From NCBI RefSeq assembly GCF_020740795.1, contig NC_067304.1, forward strand, positions 6,314,056 to 6,378,055: 64,000 nucleotides of DNA. Direction: 5' to 3'. The notes under the pieces are model-generated. The model did no database searches. It was given only the letters and a program-made list of their open reading frames with translations, and had not been told where the DNA came from. This document shows positions 19,434-32,000 of the stretch, one piece after another; the first letter of the stretch is position 1, and the number at the start of each line of letters is the position of its first letter. This DNA is from Apus apus. Taxonomy: Eukaryota; Chordata; Aves; Apodiformes; Apodidae. A program made the position numbers and the translations under genes.

Positions 19434-22400
19434 CTGGGAGGAGATGGAGAGAGACTGTCACCAGTCTCCGTGTGGCAATGAGCCCAAACACTTGCACATC
19501 CCAGCAGCTTCCAGCAGAGCAGCCAGGCCCCCGAGGCAGGTCAGCCTGCGCCCAGTGTCCTGGTCTCCCAGCTGCTGACCCAGGCAGGAGCACCGGAGCC
19601 GCTCCGCAGGAGCCAGGTGTGCCCAGCCCCAGCTCCTGCCCATGGGACTCTGCAGGACACACCGCTGGATCTGGCAGCTGGACCAAAGAGCAGGCGCACC
19701 ACTGGCCACCTCCATCCTGCACGGGACAGGGACGCGCTCCCAGCGCAAACTATATTTAGCTCAGAAAGGCTGAGCTATTTGCTATAGCCAAGGAAACATA
19801 AATAAATAATGGAGTTATCAATAATGCAGCCCGCACTGTCCATGCCGCACTCAAAGGGAAGTCACGGAGCGACGGAGCCGAGCCGGCGGGCAGGAAGAGC
19901 CCCGGGACAAGAGGCAGCATCCCCGGAGCGGCCGGCAGAGCGATGCTCCTCCCCGAGCACGGGCACGCCGGGCCCCCACTCCTGCACAAACTCCCACTAG
20001 GAAACACAGCCTCCCAGAAATTGCTATTTTGACAGCTATCAACCTCCATCATCTTGAGACTCCAGCTACAAATGTTTGGTCTGACTTGAATTTTTTCAGC
20101 CTGGAGCGTCATTCTGAAATGAGGAGTGATGTTCTGGCATGTCAAAGCACTTGATTATTGAAAGTAGTATTCTCTGCTCCGTTTGGAATTTTGTGGAATT
20201 TTTCATTAAGATTTTTTGCTAGCTGCTTTCTGCCATCTGGGTCTGAGCTGGGAGCTGAAGTAACTGCAAAGTGCCCAAATTTCTGAAGATAAATCTCAGT
20301 CATAGCTGGTAAGGTGAGAGACGATGCTCCTCTGCAGGGGCCCATGTCCCTGCCCATGTGCAGAGCCATCACCCACACCAGAGTCTCCCCAGCAGAGTTG
20401 CATGAGAGCAGCTCCACACTGCCCTCCCAGACCCCGGCCACTCAGGTCAGCAGATCAAGAGACTTTTTCCTCCCTCTTCATTAAAGCCACAGGTAGAACT
20501 GAACCCTCTGTCCAGGCTTGCTCCATCACAGCTTGGCTGGAACACAGCCCAGCACCCCTCGGTGGTAATGAGGGACTCTCTGCCTTGCCAAATTATGTTC
20601 CAACTCCTGCCAGTTTGAGCACTGTTTGTAAAGGTCCATCTGAGTTGGATCATTACAGGCAGCAGAAAGAAATGGAGCGAGGTAGGGGGATGCTGGCACG
20701 TCGGTGGGTTTTCCGTGCCAAGTGACACAAGCCCCCCTGCCACAGCTCCAGCACTGAACCATTGCGCAAACATGGCTCTACAGTTCTGCCAGTTTTCAAT
20801 AAGCTGTTTTCGTACTCCTGCACTTCTTGGAACTTGGGGCCCTTTGTTTGGTGTGGGAATAGGTGCAGAGTCTCATGCAGATACAAGAGAAGCAGAAAGT
20901 CAGATCATCTTAGCAAATGCACCCACTATGCAGGAGCAGGGACAGGCTGAGCACCCCGTCCCATGGCCATCCTGCCCATCTCTGCCGTGCCACACAGCTG
21001 CCTGGCAAACCTTGTGACAGCAGTAGCTGAGGAAGGGCTGGGCCCTGGAAACACCCTGCCAGCTCCGTGTCTGCAGGGAAGGTCGTTCCCTCACCCTGCA
21101 GCATGGCTCCGTGGGCTGCACAACAGGCAATGGCAGCAGCACAGAGGCTGCTGAGTCTCCCGATGAGCTGACGCCTCCTTGAAAGATCCTGATGAGCAAG
21201 GAGCCACCTCCACAGTCCCCCAGGAAGGCACAGCACGGACTGGTACAGCTCTGCCTCCCACAGCCAAAGGGAGGGCAAAAGCAGCAGGGCAGGCATGCCA
21301 GAGGGCATCTTCCTGCTACCCCAAGGCTAGAAAATCATCCATGTGCTAGATCCTGCCCTCTGGACAAGCAAGGAAAAGCTCAGACATGCACAGGAGGTGA
21401 GGTTTGCTGCCAGGACCTCCGAGATACTCCACTGCTGCCCATCCTGGGAACAAACTGCAAGGTTCCTGGGGGGGCTGGTCAGCAAGATGCTGCCATCCTC
21501 TGAGAACAGGCCAACAGCAGCAGCAGCCTCCACACCCACAGCTTCAGGTTCATCAATCCAAAGGGAAATCCCATCACAGAGGAGCTTGGCCTGAGCCCCA
21601 GAGCTCCAGGTTGAGTTGAGTCCTGTTGCACACTTCATTTTAGCTCTTATTCAGGATGCCCTGGCAGCAGTCCAGCCCCAGAGATGTGTTAGTGAGGGCA
21701 GCATGAGGCACAGGCCCCCCAACTTGGCAAAGACATGGCAGGGAAGCACACAGTAATGAAGAGGACTCCTTCCCTCAAGTGTGCTTGCTTGTACTCTCAG
21801 CTGATTTATTTCCAGCTCCTTGCTCATTCTTCCAGTGTCTGCAGCATTTCCTACCCAGCCAAGGTGAGCAGGAGAGTTTTGACTCTAATTCCACTCAAGC
21901 ATGTGTCTGTTCCTGCTCCCTCACCCGGTGAATCCCACTGCCATGCTGGCATTTTGCAGGTCAGCTGTGTTGACAGCTCAAACTTCAGACTCATCCAGTG
22001 TCAGGGACCCCTCCCTGGCAGAGCATGGCATCTCATCAGGTGTGTTGAAACCTCAGGTCAACAGCAGCTCCATCAGTCTCACCAGCAGAGGAAGGCAGAG
22101 AACTTGACAGCTCAAATCGTTCCCAGGAGATGCAACATCCCACCTGTGCAGGCTCCTGGCTGGGGTGCAGGTGGCCCAGCACAGAGGGGCTCTCCCAGGG
22201 CAGGGGCACCCCAAGCCTCACACCCCACTGAAGGGGATGGCTAACCAAAGGAGTTGCAGCAGTGAGGAGCAGAGCAGAGGAAGGCTGAAGCCCACGTCCC
22301 ATCCCGTCCTGCCTGCAGCTCTGGCGGCAGGGGACAGCTCGCACCAACGGCTCGTCTCGATTTCCCCTCCCAAGGTGATGAAGCGACTTCACTTTCGGGC

Positions 22401-22449
22401 ACTCTCCCGCGGTGCTTCACCTCTCAAGAGGCTCCGCAGGGCTAGCAGA
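19434..22449. other. TAFA3 putative intron 1, no other gene seen
   Basis: Between the inferred untranslated exons I see no recognisable coding exon, RNA gene or transposon. GC content is moderate, with a small GC-rich stretch at 19,850-19,990. Confidence 0.4.
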
Positions 22450-22710
22450 ATCCTTTCCCCAGGGTAAGCAGCGCCACTGGGCAGAGCTCAGCCCCGCAGC
22501 AGGGCCAGGACAGACCCAGCGGTCAGACCAGGGTCCTGCTCGGGGCGAGCAGCCCTCGGGGGGCACTGGCCCGGGGGTCACAGAGAGCCGAGCCCAGGGC
22601 AGGACCCGCAAGGAGAAACTTCATCCCGAGCCCCCCCGCACCGGGCCAACGAGGGGCCAGTGCAGCGCCGGGGCTCGGGGGGCCCAGCACCGCCCCGGGG
22701 GCGACACGAG

Positions 22711-22794
22711 ACCGAGAGCCGCTGCACCGGGACCGAGAGCCGCTGCACCGGGACCGAGAGCCCCTGCACCGGGACCGAGAGCCCCTGCACCGGG
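22711..22794. repeat. 21-bp tandem repeat, four copies
   Basis: Four head-to-tail units of 21 bases beginning ACCGAGAGCC at 22,711, 22,732, 22,753 and 22,774. Units 1-2 differ from units 3-4 by one base (CCGCTGC versus CCCCTGC), which suggests a two-step duplication. The array lies in the CpG island, in the putative first TAFA3 intron. Confidence 0.95.
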
Positions 22795-23102
22795 CAGCGA
22801 CGGGTGGCGGCAGGGCCGGGCCGGGCGGGCAAGCGGCTGCGGAGTCCCGGACCAGCCTTCCAAAAGCCGTCGCTGCCCACGGGCACGTCAAGCCCGGCGG
22901 AGCCTCCGGCACCGGTCCAGCCTCCGGCGGGGTCCGCCCGCAGCGGGACGGGCGCCCCATCCCCTCGCAGCGCCCCGGGGACCATGAACCGCGCAGGGGC
23001 GCGGGGACCCGACGGCGCTGCTGCCACGCTCGGCCCCGAGGCCGTCCCGGGGGTCCCGTCTCCAACCCCTCCCCGCAAACTTTCCTTCCGGGCTGCACTT
23101 AC

Positions 23103-23185
23103 CTGCCGGTGCCGTCGGTGCGGGCCGGGGCCGCCGCTGCCCAAGGCCGCCATCCGCTTCCGCGGGCCGCTGCGGCCGGGCCCGC
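23103..23185 (-). other. TAFA3: TAFA3 5' untranslated exon 1 (inferred, 5' end unknown)
   Basis: A near-consensus donor, GGCAG|GTAAGT, sits on the minus strand with its last exon base at 23,103, inside a CpG island and upstream of TAFA3. GC boxes (GGGGCGGGG) at about 23,195-23,260 suggest initiation just downstream of them on the minus strand, so the 5' boundary given is a guess. An ATG at 23,153 opens a short upstream frame of 17 codons that would stop two codons into 5' exon 2. Confidence 0.45.
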
Positions 23186-23302
23186 TGGCAGCGCGGGGAG
23201 GGGCGGGGCCGGTACCGGGGCCGGGCGGGGGCGGCGGCGGGACCGGAGCGCGGGGCGGGGCCGGTGCCCGCGCCAACGGGGCGCAGCGCCCCCTGCCGCC
23301 CG

Positions 23303-23384
23303 CCCCGGCCCCGGCCCCGGCCCCGGCCCCGGCCCCGGCCCCGGCCCCGGCCCCGGCCCCGGCCCCGGCCCCGGCCCCGGCCCC
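23303..23384 (-). repeat. (GGGGCC)13 hexanucleotide array
   Basis: A leading CCCC followed by 13 perfect GGCCCC units on the plus strand (23,307-23,384), which is GGGGCC on the minus strand, the TAFA3 sense strand. No interruption is visible. It lies about 0.2 kb upstream of the putative first TAFA3 donor, in the promoter or 5' UTR. GGGGCC is the unit expanded in human C9orf72 disease and is known to form G-quadruplexes and R-loops. Confidence 0.97.
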
Positions 23385-23834
23385 GCCGGGATCACGCTCG
23401 TTCATCACGCGTCTTCTCCGCTGCGCCCTGGGGTCTGAGCACAGCCCTGCGCTCGCTCCCGCCGCGTCCCAGCGCGGACCCACAGCCACTCAGAGCGAAC
23501 CGCAGCACCTCACATCAGCTCTTCCCAGTTCTGTTTTTCCTAGGAAAGGACGCGGGCAGCGGCAGGTCACCCCACCACGGAAGGTTTGCCTCCCTCTTGC
23601 GCACCCACAGCAGAAGCCTGGACTCGTCCGTCTTTAATCTTGTTTCGACAGATGACAGCCCTAGTTCAGATCAAAAAGAGCGATTAGTGCTGGGGAAAGC
23701 AGAGAGTGGGGCGCGATCCCTCCTGGCACAATCACCGCGTGCTCCACCAGATCCCCAGGGAAGGGTCACCCCAAAACCCACACAGGGAGCCAGGGGAAAG
23801 TGCCCCGGCTTTAAGAGGCCTACGATAAGAACAG

Positions 23835-24430
23835 GTTTCTTTGCTATTTCATCTACTCTTTACAGAGTAAAAAATGATCATATGTTAAATTCCAATTAAT
23901 TAGACTTGGTTGCTCAAAAGAAAAGGGAAAAGCTCTATAAGATTAACCCAAATCCCAGCAATAATTTATTAAGGAAATACAAGCACCTCATTCTTCAGAT
24001 CAGAGGGTTTTAATAATAGTGGCAGAAATCCAATATGAAACTGAATTAAATCTGCTGTTTATATTCATCAGGTAATTTGACAGAGAGTCTGCCAATTCTG
24101 GTCTCTATTGCTATAAGTAAATACAAACATATTACTTTTCAGATCACAAAGTTTTAATGAAAATTATCAAAAGCAAATGCAATCACTACTACCTTTCACA
24201 CCAGCCAAATTTCAATTAAATTAGGCTGGATTATTCAATAAGGAAGTCTACAAAATCCAGCTCTTTATTGATGTAATGGTACAGAAAAACAAACCTGCTG
24301 CTTTCCAGGTCGCAGCTTTCCAATGCAGGGGAAGAATGAAGACTTCAGTAAAACTGATTTCATTTAAATTTTGCTGGAAGTGAACACAGTAATTCCTCCT
24401 CCCTCCTAACTTCTTGTTCCAGTTCATAGT
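23835..24430. repeat. degenerate tandem array of about 150-bp units
   Basis: Three clear units and a fourth weaker one share the same order of blocks. Each has an AATT(C/T)CAATTAA-type block (23,889; about 24,042; about 24,208; weaker at about 24,358). A TTATTGATGTAA-like block follows, then TTCAGATCAC-GTTTTAAT (23,994; 24,138; diverged at 24,303). Spacing of that last block is 144 then 165 bases. A partial block at about 23,845-23,880 may be an extra half unit. The copies are strongly diverged with indels, so the array is old. No coding potential is seen. It lies 0.4-1 kb upstream of the TAFA3 CpG island. Confidence 0.55.
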
Positions 24431-27400
24431 TTGGCAAGGAAAGGAACTGTACTAGAAAATCTCAATTATTAATATTTCTGCTACCATGTAAGAAATAACT
24501 TGTCCCTGCCTGAATGGCTGTCGACATCCCTGGAACCTCTGTGCTCTCTTGGTGACAAATCGGCTGCTTTTTGGGGAAGAAAATCTCAGGGCTTGTGTTG
24601 GATACCCACGCTGAGACTGGTGGGCACAGCTTAGACTTCAGATCCTCAGCGCAACCAACTGACCTGCACCTGCTGACGGGCAGAGGCACATAAGTTATTT
24701 TATTAAAGCTGAAAAAATCACAACTCATGACAGTTTATTCCACCCTCCTCGGCAGCAGGGAGGGCTGAGGGCAAACACCCGCAGGGAATCGGCACCAAGG
24801 CCGGGTCCTCTGGTCTGCAAAACACCAACCACAAGCACCTGCGGAGAGGGCGCAGCTCCAAAGGCTTTCCCGCACCCGAGCGGGAGCAGACACGGAATAA
24901 AGATGTGTGGTTGCAACCAAATTATCCCTTAAAAGAAATAACGATAAATTCTGAACTTCCCAATTACGGGGGACAGGCAAACCTTGGAAACCATTAAGAG
25001 CTGCTTCTTCTGTTGATGAATTATCCAGAGTGCACAGAGCTATTTGCTGAGCTTCACTGTATTACACTAATTATAAATTAATATATTGCTCATTACACAG
25101 TAAAGCTGTGCAGTCAACTAATGCACTGCTGCAAAGAGCCTATTTTAAAACATCCTCTGGTACTTTTATGATCTAGATGCTTAATTTATTTCTGTTCTGG
25201 CTAAAGTGCCACTAACATGTCATTCTTCCACAAAAAAAAAAAAAAAAAAAAAAAAAATCTCTGGCTTTGTCCTGCCTCCTTTGCGGCTCAGGAACATGTG
25301 AGGGACCAGCCCTCAGGAACCACACTTGCAGAAAGTGGTGTCAAAAACCTAACCATGATTTTTTCTCACGTCGTGCAGCTTGAACATATCTGTATTGTGA
25401 CTTTGGTGATCTAAATGATCAGTCTTTATGGCTGCGTAGCCTGATATAAAAGTTGAAGTATCAGTATTCCTTCATATAGATTTAATTAAACCTAATATTG
25501 AAATACAGACCTTGAGTGTCATTTCACCTTAATCCAATCAAGGGGATTGGGCCATTAAGCATTTCCTCGGACCATCACATTTTAGTAATTTTCCCTGGGA
25601 GGGCCAGGTTCGAAGCTAAGCTTGGACCCAGCCTCACCGAGGCTCCTCTCCAAGAAAGAGTTTAGAAAGCAAGGACGTCCAATCTGAATCTCCCGGGGTT
25701 GCAGTACCCGGGTCATAATACATGGTCCTTGACGCTGCTGCCAGCCTGAGCGCCCCAAAATGCTCCGGCCGCCTTAGCAAGCAGGGCTTAGCAGGGGCTG
25801 CCGTGTGCGACAGACTGCAGCCCTCTGATACCATGCAGATTAGAACCCAGAGTTCTCGGTTTGCAGCTGAGTTACCCTTCATACTGCCTGTCTCCTTGCT
25901 TGCCTCCACATCTCCTCCTCCATCCCAGCAGGGCTGCAAATCGCCCTCTGAGCAGAGCTGTGCGTCCTGGTGCGCACACAGACCCTCGGGCTGGGCTACA
26001 CAAGGCGTTTCCCAGCCCCTTCCTTGCCTTGGATCTCGTCTCATGATGGCATCGCCTTCAGCTGATGTCTGCCCTTGGGCGGTCCGTCCATGCCGAGCAG
26101 CTGCAGCCGTGCCCCCCGCGCACCGCAGCCCGGGAGGAAGAGGAGGGGGCTGCCCGGGGTGAGCCCCGCCCCGCTGCCCGGGGAGCCGCTGCCCAGCACG
26201 GAGCTCCCGGTGCTGCTGGCCTTGTGTGTCTGAATGCACTGCTCAGGGTGTGCTAATCACAGTAGTAACTAAACCCCAGGAACTGAAGAAAAAGCTCTGG
26301 CATCCACAGGGCACCCGCTGCTGCTGGTCTGGATCAGACCCGCTGGGCTGCACAAGCTGTGCTGGATGCATCGGGACAGCCCTTGTTGCCGAGTTCATTC
26401 AGAAAAAATACAGTTCAGCTGCTTGTGTTCTCCGTAGAGCAAACCACACACCCAGTATTTAATAATTCAAGGGCTGAGAAAAACAATTATAAATATTTAA
26501 AGCCACTGGAGCCGTGGTGCCTTTGGAATGGTGGTAGCACTGCTCCCCTTTGCTCTGCCCCCTCCCCAAACACAGCTCTGAACCCACAGCATCACTGCCT
26601 CTGGCCCCATGGGCTTGAAAGCATTTCTCTTTTGCATCAAGAAGCTGGATTACTTCGGAAATGGTTTGAGACTCAAAGGTTTCAGCAAGGATAATGGGTT
26701 TTCACTCTGCAGGAATGCAAGCTGTGCATAAGTGGGGTCTTTCCTGTGTTGTAACTGTCAGGGCCAGGGACTGGGATTCAGGTGTTGCCCCAGGAGGTGG
26801 GAATAACTTGTCCTTGTCCTTCAGGCTCTGGCCTGAGCAAGCATCAGTGTGTCCATGAATGCTCCCCTGGCCGGTGGCACAGTCCCACCTTGATGTGCAC
26901 ACCTTAGGGATGCAGTGAGGAATTGATGAGTGTCACCAGGAAGAGGGAGGGCCTGGGCAAGGAAGGCTGGAGGAAAGACACAGGCAGTGGAACAAGCAGC
27001 ACAGCTCAGATGTCAGCGATGACTTGACCTTCATCACTTTAACTCCTTCAGTCATCTTGACAATGAGACTGATTGGGTTTGCACAGCAAGACAAGAACTC
27101 CCAGCTGACACTTGTGAAGAACTCGCAGCTGAACAGCTGCTGCCCAAGCCCAGCTTGGAGGGTGATCCAAACCCCCATCAGTGCTGCCCACAGCTATGCA
27201 CGCCCAGCCCCTGCCCCACCAGATCTCCCACCACCTGGGTGGGCTCGGGGTGGGCAGGGCAGAGAGCAAGGAGGGGGCACAGGGGCAGGATAGGCTAATT
27301 CTCTTCTGCACTGTGGAGTGTGTGAGGATAAATGGGGACAAAATTGCTCCATTGTCAGAAATTCCCCTCCATCTACATCAAAAGTGTCTCATGACCTCAT

Positions 27401-28860
27401 TTCATGGATGAATGTGGCAACATCAGTGCAGAGATTGGAATGTCAGTGATTGCTGAAATCTCTGCTGTCCTCTGGTGAGAGAAAAGCCTGAGCTATTGAC
27501 TGGAAAGCACACAGGAGAGGACCGAAGATGTGTTTGGTCACAGAGGAAATTAATGGGCTTTAAGGTGAGAAAGTAAGTCTGGCAAAAGGGTATGGCCCAA
27601 AGTGGCATTGCAGGACACAAAACCTGTGCACAACCAACAACAAACCCCTGTTCAGTAGGAAGAAGTTTCTTCCTCTCATCAGATCCAATTGTGTAATCCA
27701 ATTAGAAGTGTATTTTCTGCTTTCTGATTAGCACTAGCCAACCAGCATGCAAATGCCACCAGCTGCACACTTCATCATTTTCCAGTCTAATTACTGGTGA
27801 AGAAAGCTGGGGATGAGCAACAAAATTGAGTGTGTTATTGACTGTTGTGCTCTTTGCCTGCTCCCCGGACAGGACCAAGATTAGACATTAACCCTCTGGG
27901 CACTGGAGGTGTCCTCCAGCTTGTCACCAAATCAAATACCTTTCATATAACTTATTTAACTTGGCATTTGGTTACAGCAGCAGTGGAAAAGTATCCAGTT
28001 AATGAAGGGGTTTTCTTTTGCTTGCAAACAGAGCTGGTTTTGGTGCAATGAGCTCTCCCAAGGACAAATTATTTGGGGAACCAAGAGCAGGGGGAGGCAG
28101 GATTCAGGTGGGCAGCATAGAGAGAAAATGCACCGCAGGCTGTGGCACCATGAGTCACTGACCAGCATGAACAGGGACACATCTGCAGTCCCCCAGGGAA
28201 CATGTGGTCCAGGCTTGAGCCCTGAGTCTGGCGCTCCCCAGCCCTCAGTGGCACGGGATGCTCAGCCTTGGCACCTCGGGCTGCCCTAATCCCCTTCCAG
28301 AGGCAGGAGCTTCCCAAAATGCCCCTGCTTCCTTTCCTGCTTGCTCCTCCGGGGGCTAAGCATGGATTAGCAGGGATCTTCCCTCTGGCTTGGGAGGATT
28401 ACACATGTTATCCCTCTGCAGTCATTACAGATTCAGCTTGTACTTTTCAGTGTAAAAAGCAGCTTTCATTTTTCAAACATCTCTTTTTCAGCCCTTCAGA
28501 AAGGGGGTGCACACCCCGAGGGAAGCCAGAACCTCCAGAAAACACCTTCTTGCCAGCACAGCTTTTGGGTCTGGATGGGCTGATCCTGCCAGTCCAGCCA
28601 CTTCTCACACAGTGTCTCCTGCAGCCAGGGCCCCACGCACTGCTCCCAGGCACCAGCCAGGCTGAGGAGCCCCCATCCCCACCCCCAGTGCCACAAACAG
28701 GAGCCCATCCCTTCTTTGTAAAGCCCTTGTCGGTGGCAGTTCCAGAGGCAGACCAGGGTGGTGGAGGTCCCTGTCCCCACCAGCTCTTTGTGCTGGGGCA
28801 TCCTGCCAGGATACCAGGACATTGGTTTTCCCTCCAGAAACAGAGGGAAGCGATTTGCAA
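24431..28860. other. intergenic DNA
   Basis: No gene is supported. It contains an A26 run at 25,232-25,257 and a GC-rich patch at about 26,070-26,220 with no recognisable exon. The remainder is ordinary AT-rich to mixed sequence. Confidence 0.5.
25232..25257 (+). repeat. poly(A) run of 26
   Basis: An uninterrupted A26 run. No retrogene or SINE body was recognised upstream of it, so it is reported as a simple repeat. Confidence 0.95.
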
Positions 28861-28865
28861 TCCCC

Positions 28866-29003
28866 CCTGGAAGTGTTCGGGGCAGGTTGGATGGGGCTCT
28901 GAGCAACCTGGTCTAGTGGGAGGTGTCCCTGCCCATGCAGGGGTTGGAACTAGATGATCTTTAAGGTCGCTTCCAGCCCAAACCATCATATGATTCTATG
29001 ATT
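28866..29003 (+). mobile_element. CR1 LINE 3' end fragment
   Basis: The sequence runs through hallmark words of the avian CR1 3' end: GGTTGGATGGGGCTCTGAG, CAACCTGGTCTAGTGGGAGG, TGTCCCTGCCCATG, GGAACTAGATGATCTTTAAG, then CCAAACCATCATATG and the terminal ATTCTATGATT. It is strongly 5'-truncated, as usual for CR1, and encodes no reverse transcriptase here. It is the clearest taxonomic marker in the window (birds and relatives). Confidence 0.93.
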
Positions 29004-32000
29004 TTTCCCTGTGGGTTCTGCTGTGCCCTGCACAGCCCAGTACCATCCCTGCCTACTCCGTGCCCGCCTGCTCTGGGCAGGATGGGTGCCAGAGCAGAGT
29101 GATGCACCTTAATGAGCAGGGAAGAAGGAACCAGGTGGTGGTAGAGGTTGGCAGGCACAGTCCTGACTGCACAATTAGCAATGAACAACTCCCTAATGAT
29201 CGTTATAAAGTTTTAAACCAGCTAATGGGTCCTGGGAAGAAGTTTATTAAAAGTACAAAGCATAAAAGAGCAAACACAAGCTGTGACATTTCAAATGAGA
29301 AGGCAGGAACCAGTCTCTTTGCAAGTGATTATGGAATTACAGTGCTGCCGCAGTTATCCGTTAGCCAGGGATGTGCTGGGAATGCAAAGCTCAGGGTTCC
29401 CTGGAGCCAGGGGCTGCCTCCCGGGGGAGGCACAACACCCACCAGGAGGGCTGCCCAGGAGGACAGGGTCCTGCCCATCAGAGCCAAACCTCCCAGGCCC
29501 ACAGGACATCTGGGTGATGCTCTATGAATGGGGATGGTGATGAGGAGATGCAGTCCCTATGGAATGAGGTGTAAGGAGAAAGGTGAGAAATGCTCAGAGG
29601 CACCCACGGAAGCCCCCTGCCTTGCTCTGTGACCACGGGAGCCAGGGGGACGTGGTGCCCTCCAGCCAAACTGTGGGGCCAGGGATGCTCCACGGGTCAA
29701 GGGAGATGCAGAGATAACGCAGCATGTGCTAAACCTGCTGGAGGGCTGGGGCAGGGAAGAAGGTTTAAATGCTTTCATTAGATTAATGTGCTGTGGCATT
29801 TCAAATTAGGAAATATTAATGTGGAAATAATAGGGATGTGCATTGGTTATTTTTCATTCCTCTCAGCAGGCCATAAGAAAAGAGAAATCTGAGGAAGAGC
29901 TCTGTCCCAGGAGTTCCCACTGCCCTGGGTCTGTCCTCAGGGTGGGGGCCAGGGCAGCCAAGCCAAGGTGGAGGCAATGCTGGCACCAGAGAGGCTCTGG
30001 GTGGCACATTAGGTTTGGGGATCAGTGCCCAAGTGTCACTCCTGGAGGTTGTGAGCCTTCCCCATGGCTCCCACTTGCCCATGGGGACTCCCTTGGCCCT
30101 TTGGCAGGGGGTCTTGGGCTGCCCTGGGAACCCTGGGCTGCCCACAGCCCCCCAACCCCTTGCCCACCCCAGGAGCGCTGCTGGAATTCACACATTCCTC
30201 TTTTATTTATGACTTTCATTCCACTTTCTGCTGACTCGCTGATGGCACCATTCCAATTTAATTAAGTAAATAAATAAAGTGATTAATTTAGATGCCATGG
30301 TCTCTCCCACGTGAGCCCTGATACTGCTCCTGGCTGCAGACTGAGCGGGAGAAATCCCAGTCTACCCTGCCCTGCAGTCCCTCTGGTCCCCCTCAGTGTC
30401 AGACAGTGTTGCTGTGGCGGGGTCAGGACCAGAGGGGGTCAGAACATCCCCCTGCCAGTGGCCATCCAGCATCCCAGGCTGGGACTGTGAGGATGGCAGC
30501 AAACACAGTTTATGACTTCATGGATGCAAAAAAGACTAAGCAGCATTTTTCCACTTGGTTTTGATGCAGAGCATTTCTTTAATACTATTCAGAGGACAAT
30601 GTGAAATAACTCTGCTAGTATCTAATTATCTTTGCTGTTGGCCCAGCACTCCCAAATAGTTTGGCACAGTATGAGATTTTTCCCTCAATGTGTTATTTCC
30701 AAGAAGCCATGAAACTGCCCAGAATTACAAACTTCCCCACTTTGATGGAAACTCTTCCTACTTGGAAGGTTTCTGCAGGGAGTAGAGACAAAATGCTTTA
30801 GACTGCCAGTGAATTAGGAGGCTGAAGAGGGTGGTCTTTGCAAAAAGCCCAAACAGCCCAGGAGTATGGCAAGAGATCAGCCTCTGAGGTGCAGGAAAAG
30901 AGATAAAGCAGGTCTATGGAGATAAAGCTAATTTAACTGAGATTCATGGCTACAGAGAAAGACTGAAGAAGGTGTCTTATCTGTGGATTAGGGCAGAGAA
31001 GGATGAGGACACCCAGCTTCTAATCTCAAGACCTAAATTCTTTGTGTAGCCCAGGGCATTTAACCCTGCACTGAGATAAACCCATCCGTTCCATCTCTTC
31101 ACATGCTCTGCAGCATTTCTGAAGCTTGAAGATGTTTGGGAGTGTTTTGAGATCCCACGTCATTGCAGAGGCACTGGACAGCCACCACCCCCCAGTCCAG
31201 CTGTGGGCACATCCCATGTTCCTGCCCTCCCACTCTTGTCCCTAGCATGGGCAAGGAATAGGAGCTTCCAACCCCTGGCCCTCCAGCTCTCTGCGGTGAG
31301 GAGACTTGGATGTTTCTGCTGAGATGCCTTGCATTTCTGCACATCCTCTTGCCCTTTTGGCAGCAGAACTGTCACCAGCAGCTGTGATTCCATCCCAGGG
31401 AGGGGTGGCAAGGGGAATATCCCTGACAAGCAGGGACAGGCAGTGCAGAGCAAACCCAGAGGATGCTCAGTGTGGGCACGGGCTCATCAGCAGGATTTCA
31501 GGGAGATCCCATAAATGATGTTTATGATATTAAACAAACCTGAGTCCCACAGCTAGTGGTAAAGGCAGCAAAAAATAAGATCAATATGATGGCTAATGGA
31601 TAGAGAAGGGCAATTCAGTTGAGTGTTGTGTTTGATAAATTATTTGTAAAGTTAAACACACAATGAAAGTATTGCAGGCCTGTCTGCTCCGGAGGTAAAT
31701 GAGTCAGCAGCACAAATGGAGCTCAGATGATGAATGGTTATAAGCTCCATTGTTTGCTAAACTGACAAGTCACCAGGAGTAAAAACAAAGCTGGGATATT
31801 TTTAATTGGGTTTTATTTATGCTTTCCTGTTTGGAACTGGTTTGGGAGCAGGTCTTGATTTGAGATGGGGAGTCAGTGCCAGGCTGCCATCCCATCACGT
31901 GGTGCCTGGTGCCCGCTCACCCTGGGAAGCTGCTTCTCCAGTGGGATAAGGCAGAGCCACGTGCAGCATCCCACATCATCCCTCTGCTCCAGCCCTGTCA

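Larger units (their letters stand above)
22450..23490 (-). promoter_or_regulatory. CpG island, probable TAFA3 promoter
   Basis: A block very dense in CpG with several GGGGCGGGG-type GC boxes between about 23,195 and 23,265. No TATA box is seen. It includes a minus-strand splice donor at 23,102, a 21-bp tandem repeat and a (GGGGCC)n array. The only recognised gene whose 5' end points at it is TAFA3. The long open frames on both strands here reflect base composition. Confidence 0.6.

Noticed and set aside
22578-23899. Open frames of 303 and 325 codons on opposite strands
   Set aside because: CpG-island and GGGGCC-array composition gives few stop codons. There is no domain, and a minus-strand splice donor interrupts the region.
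25605-25620. GGTTCGAAGCT resembling a tRNA T-loop
   Set aside because: No acceptor stem, anticodon arm or A-box could be folded around it.
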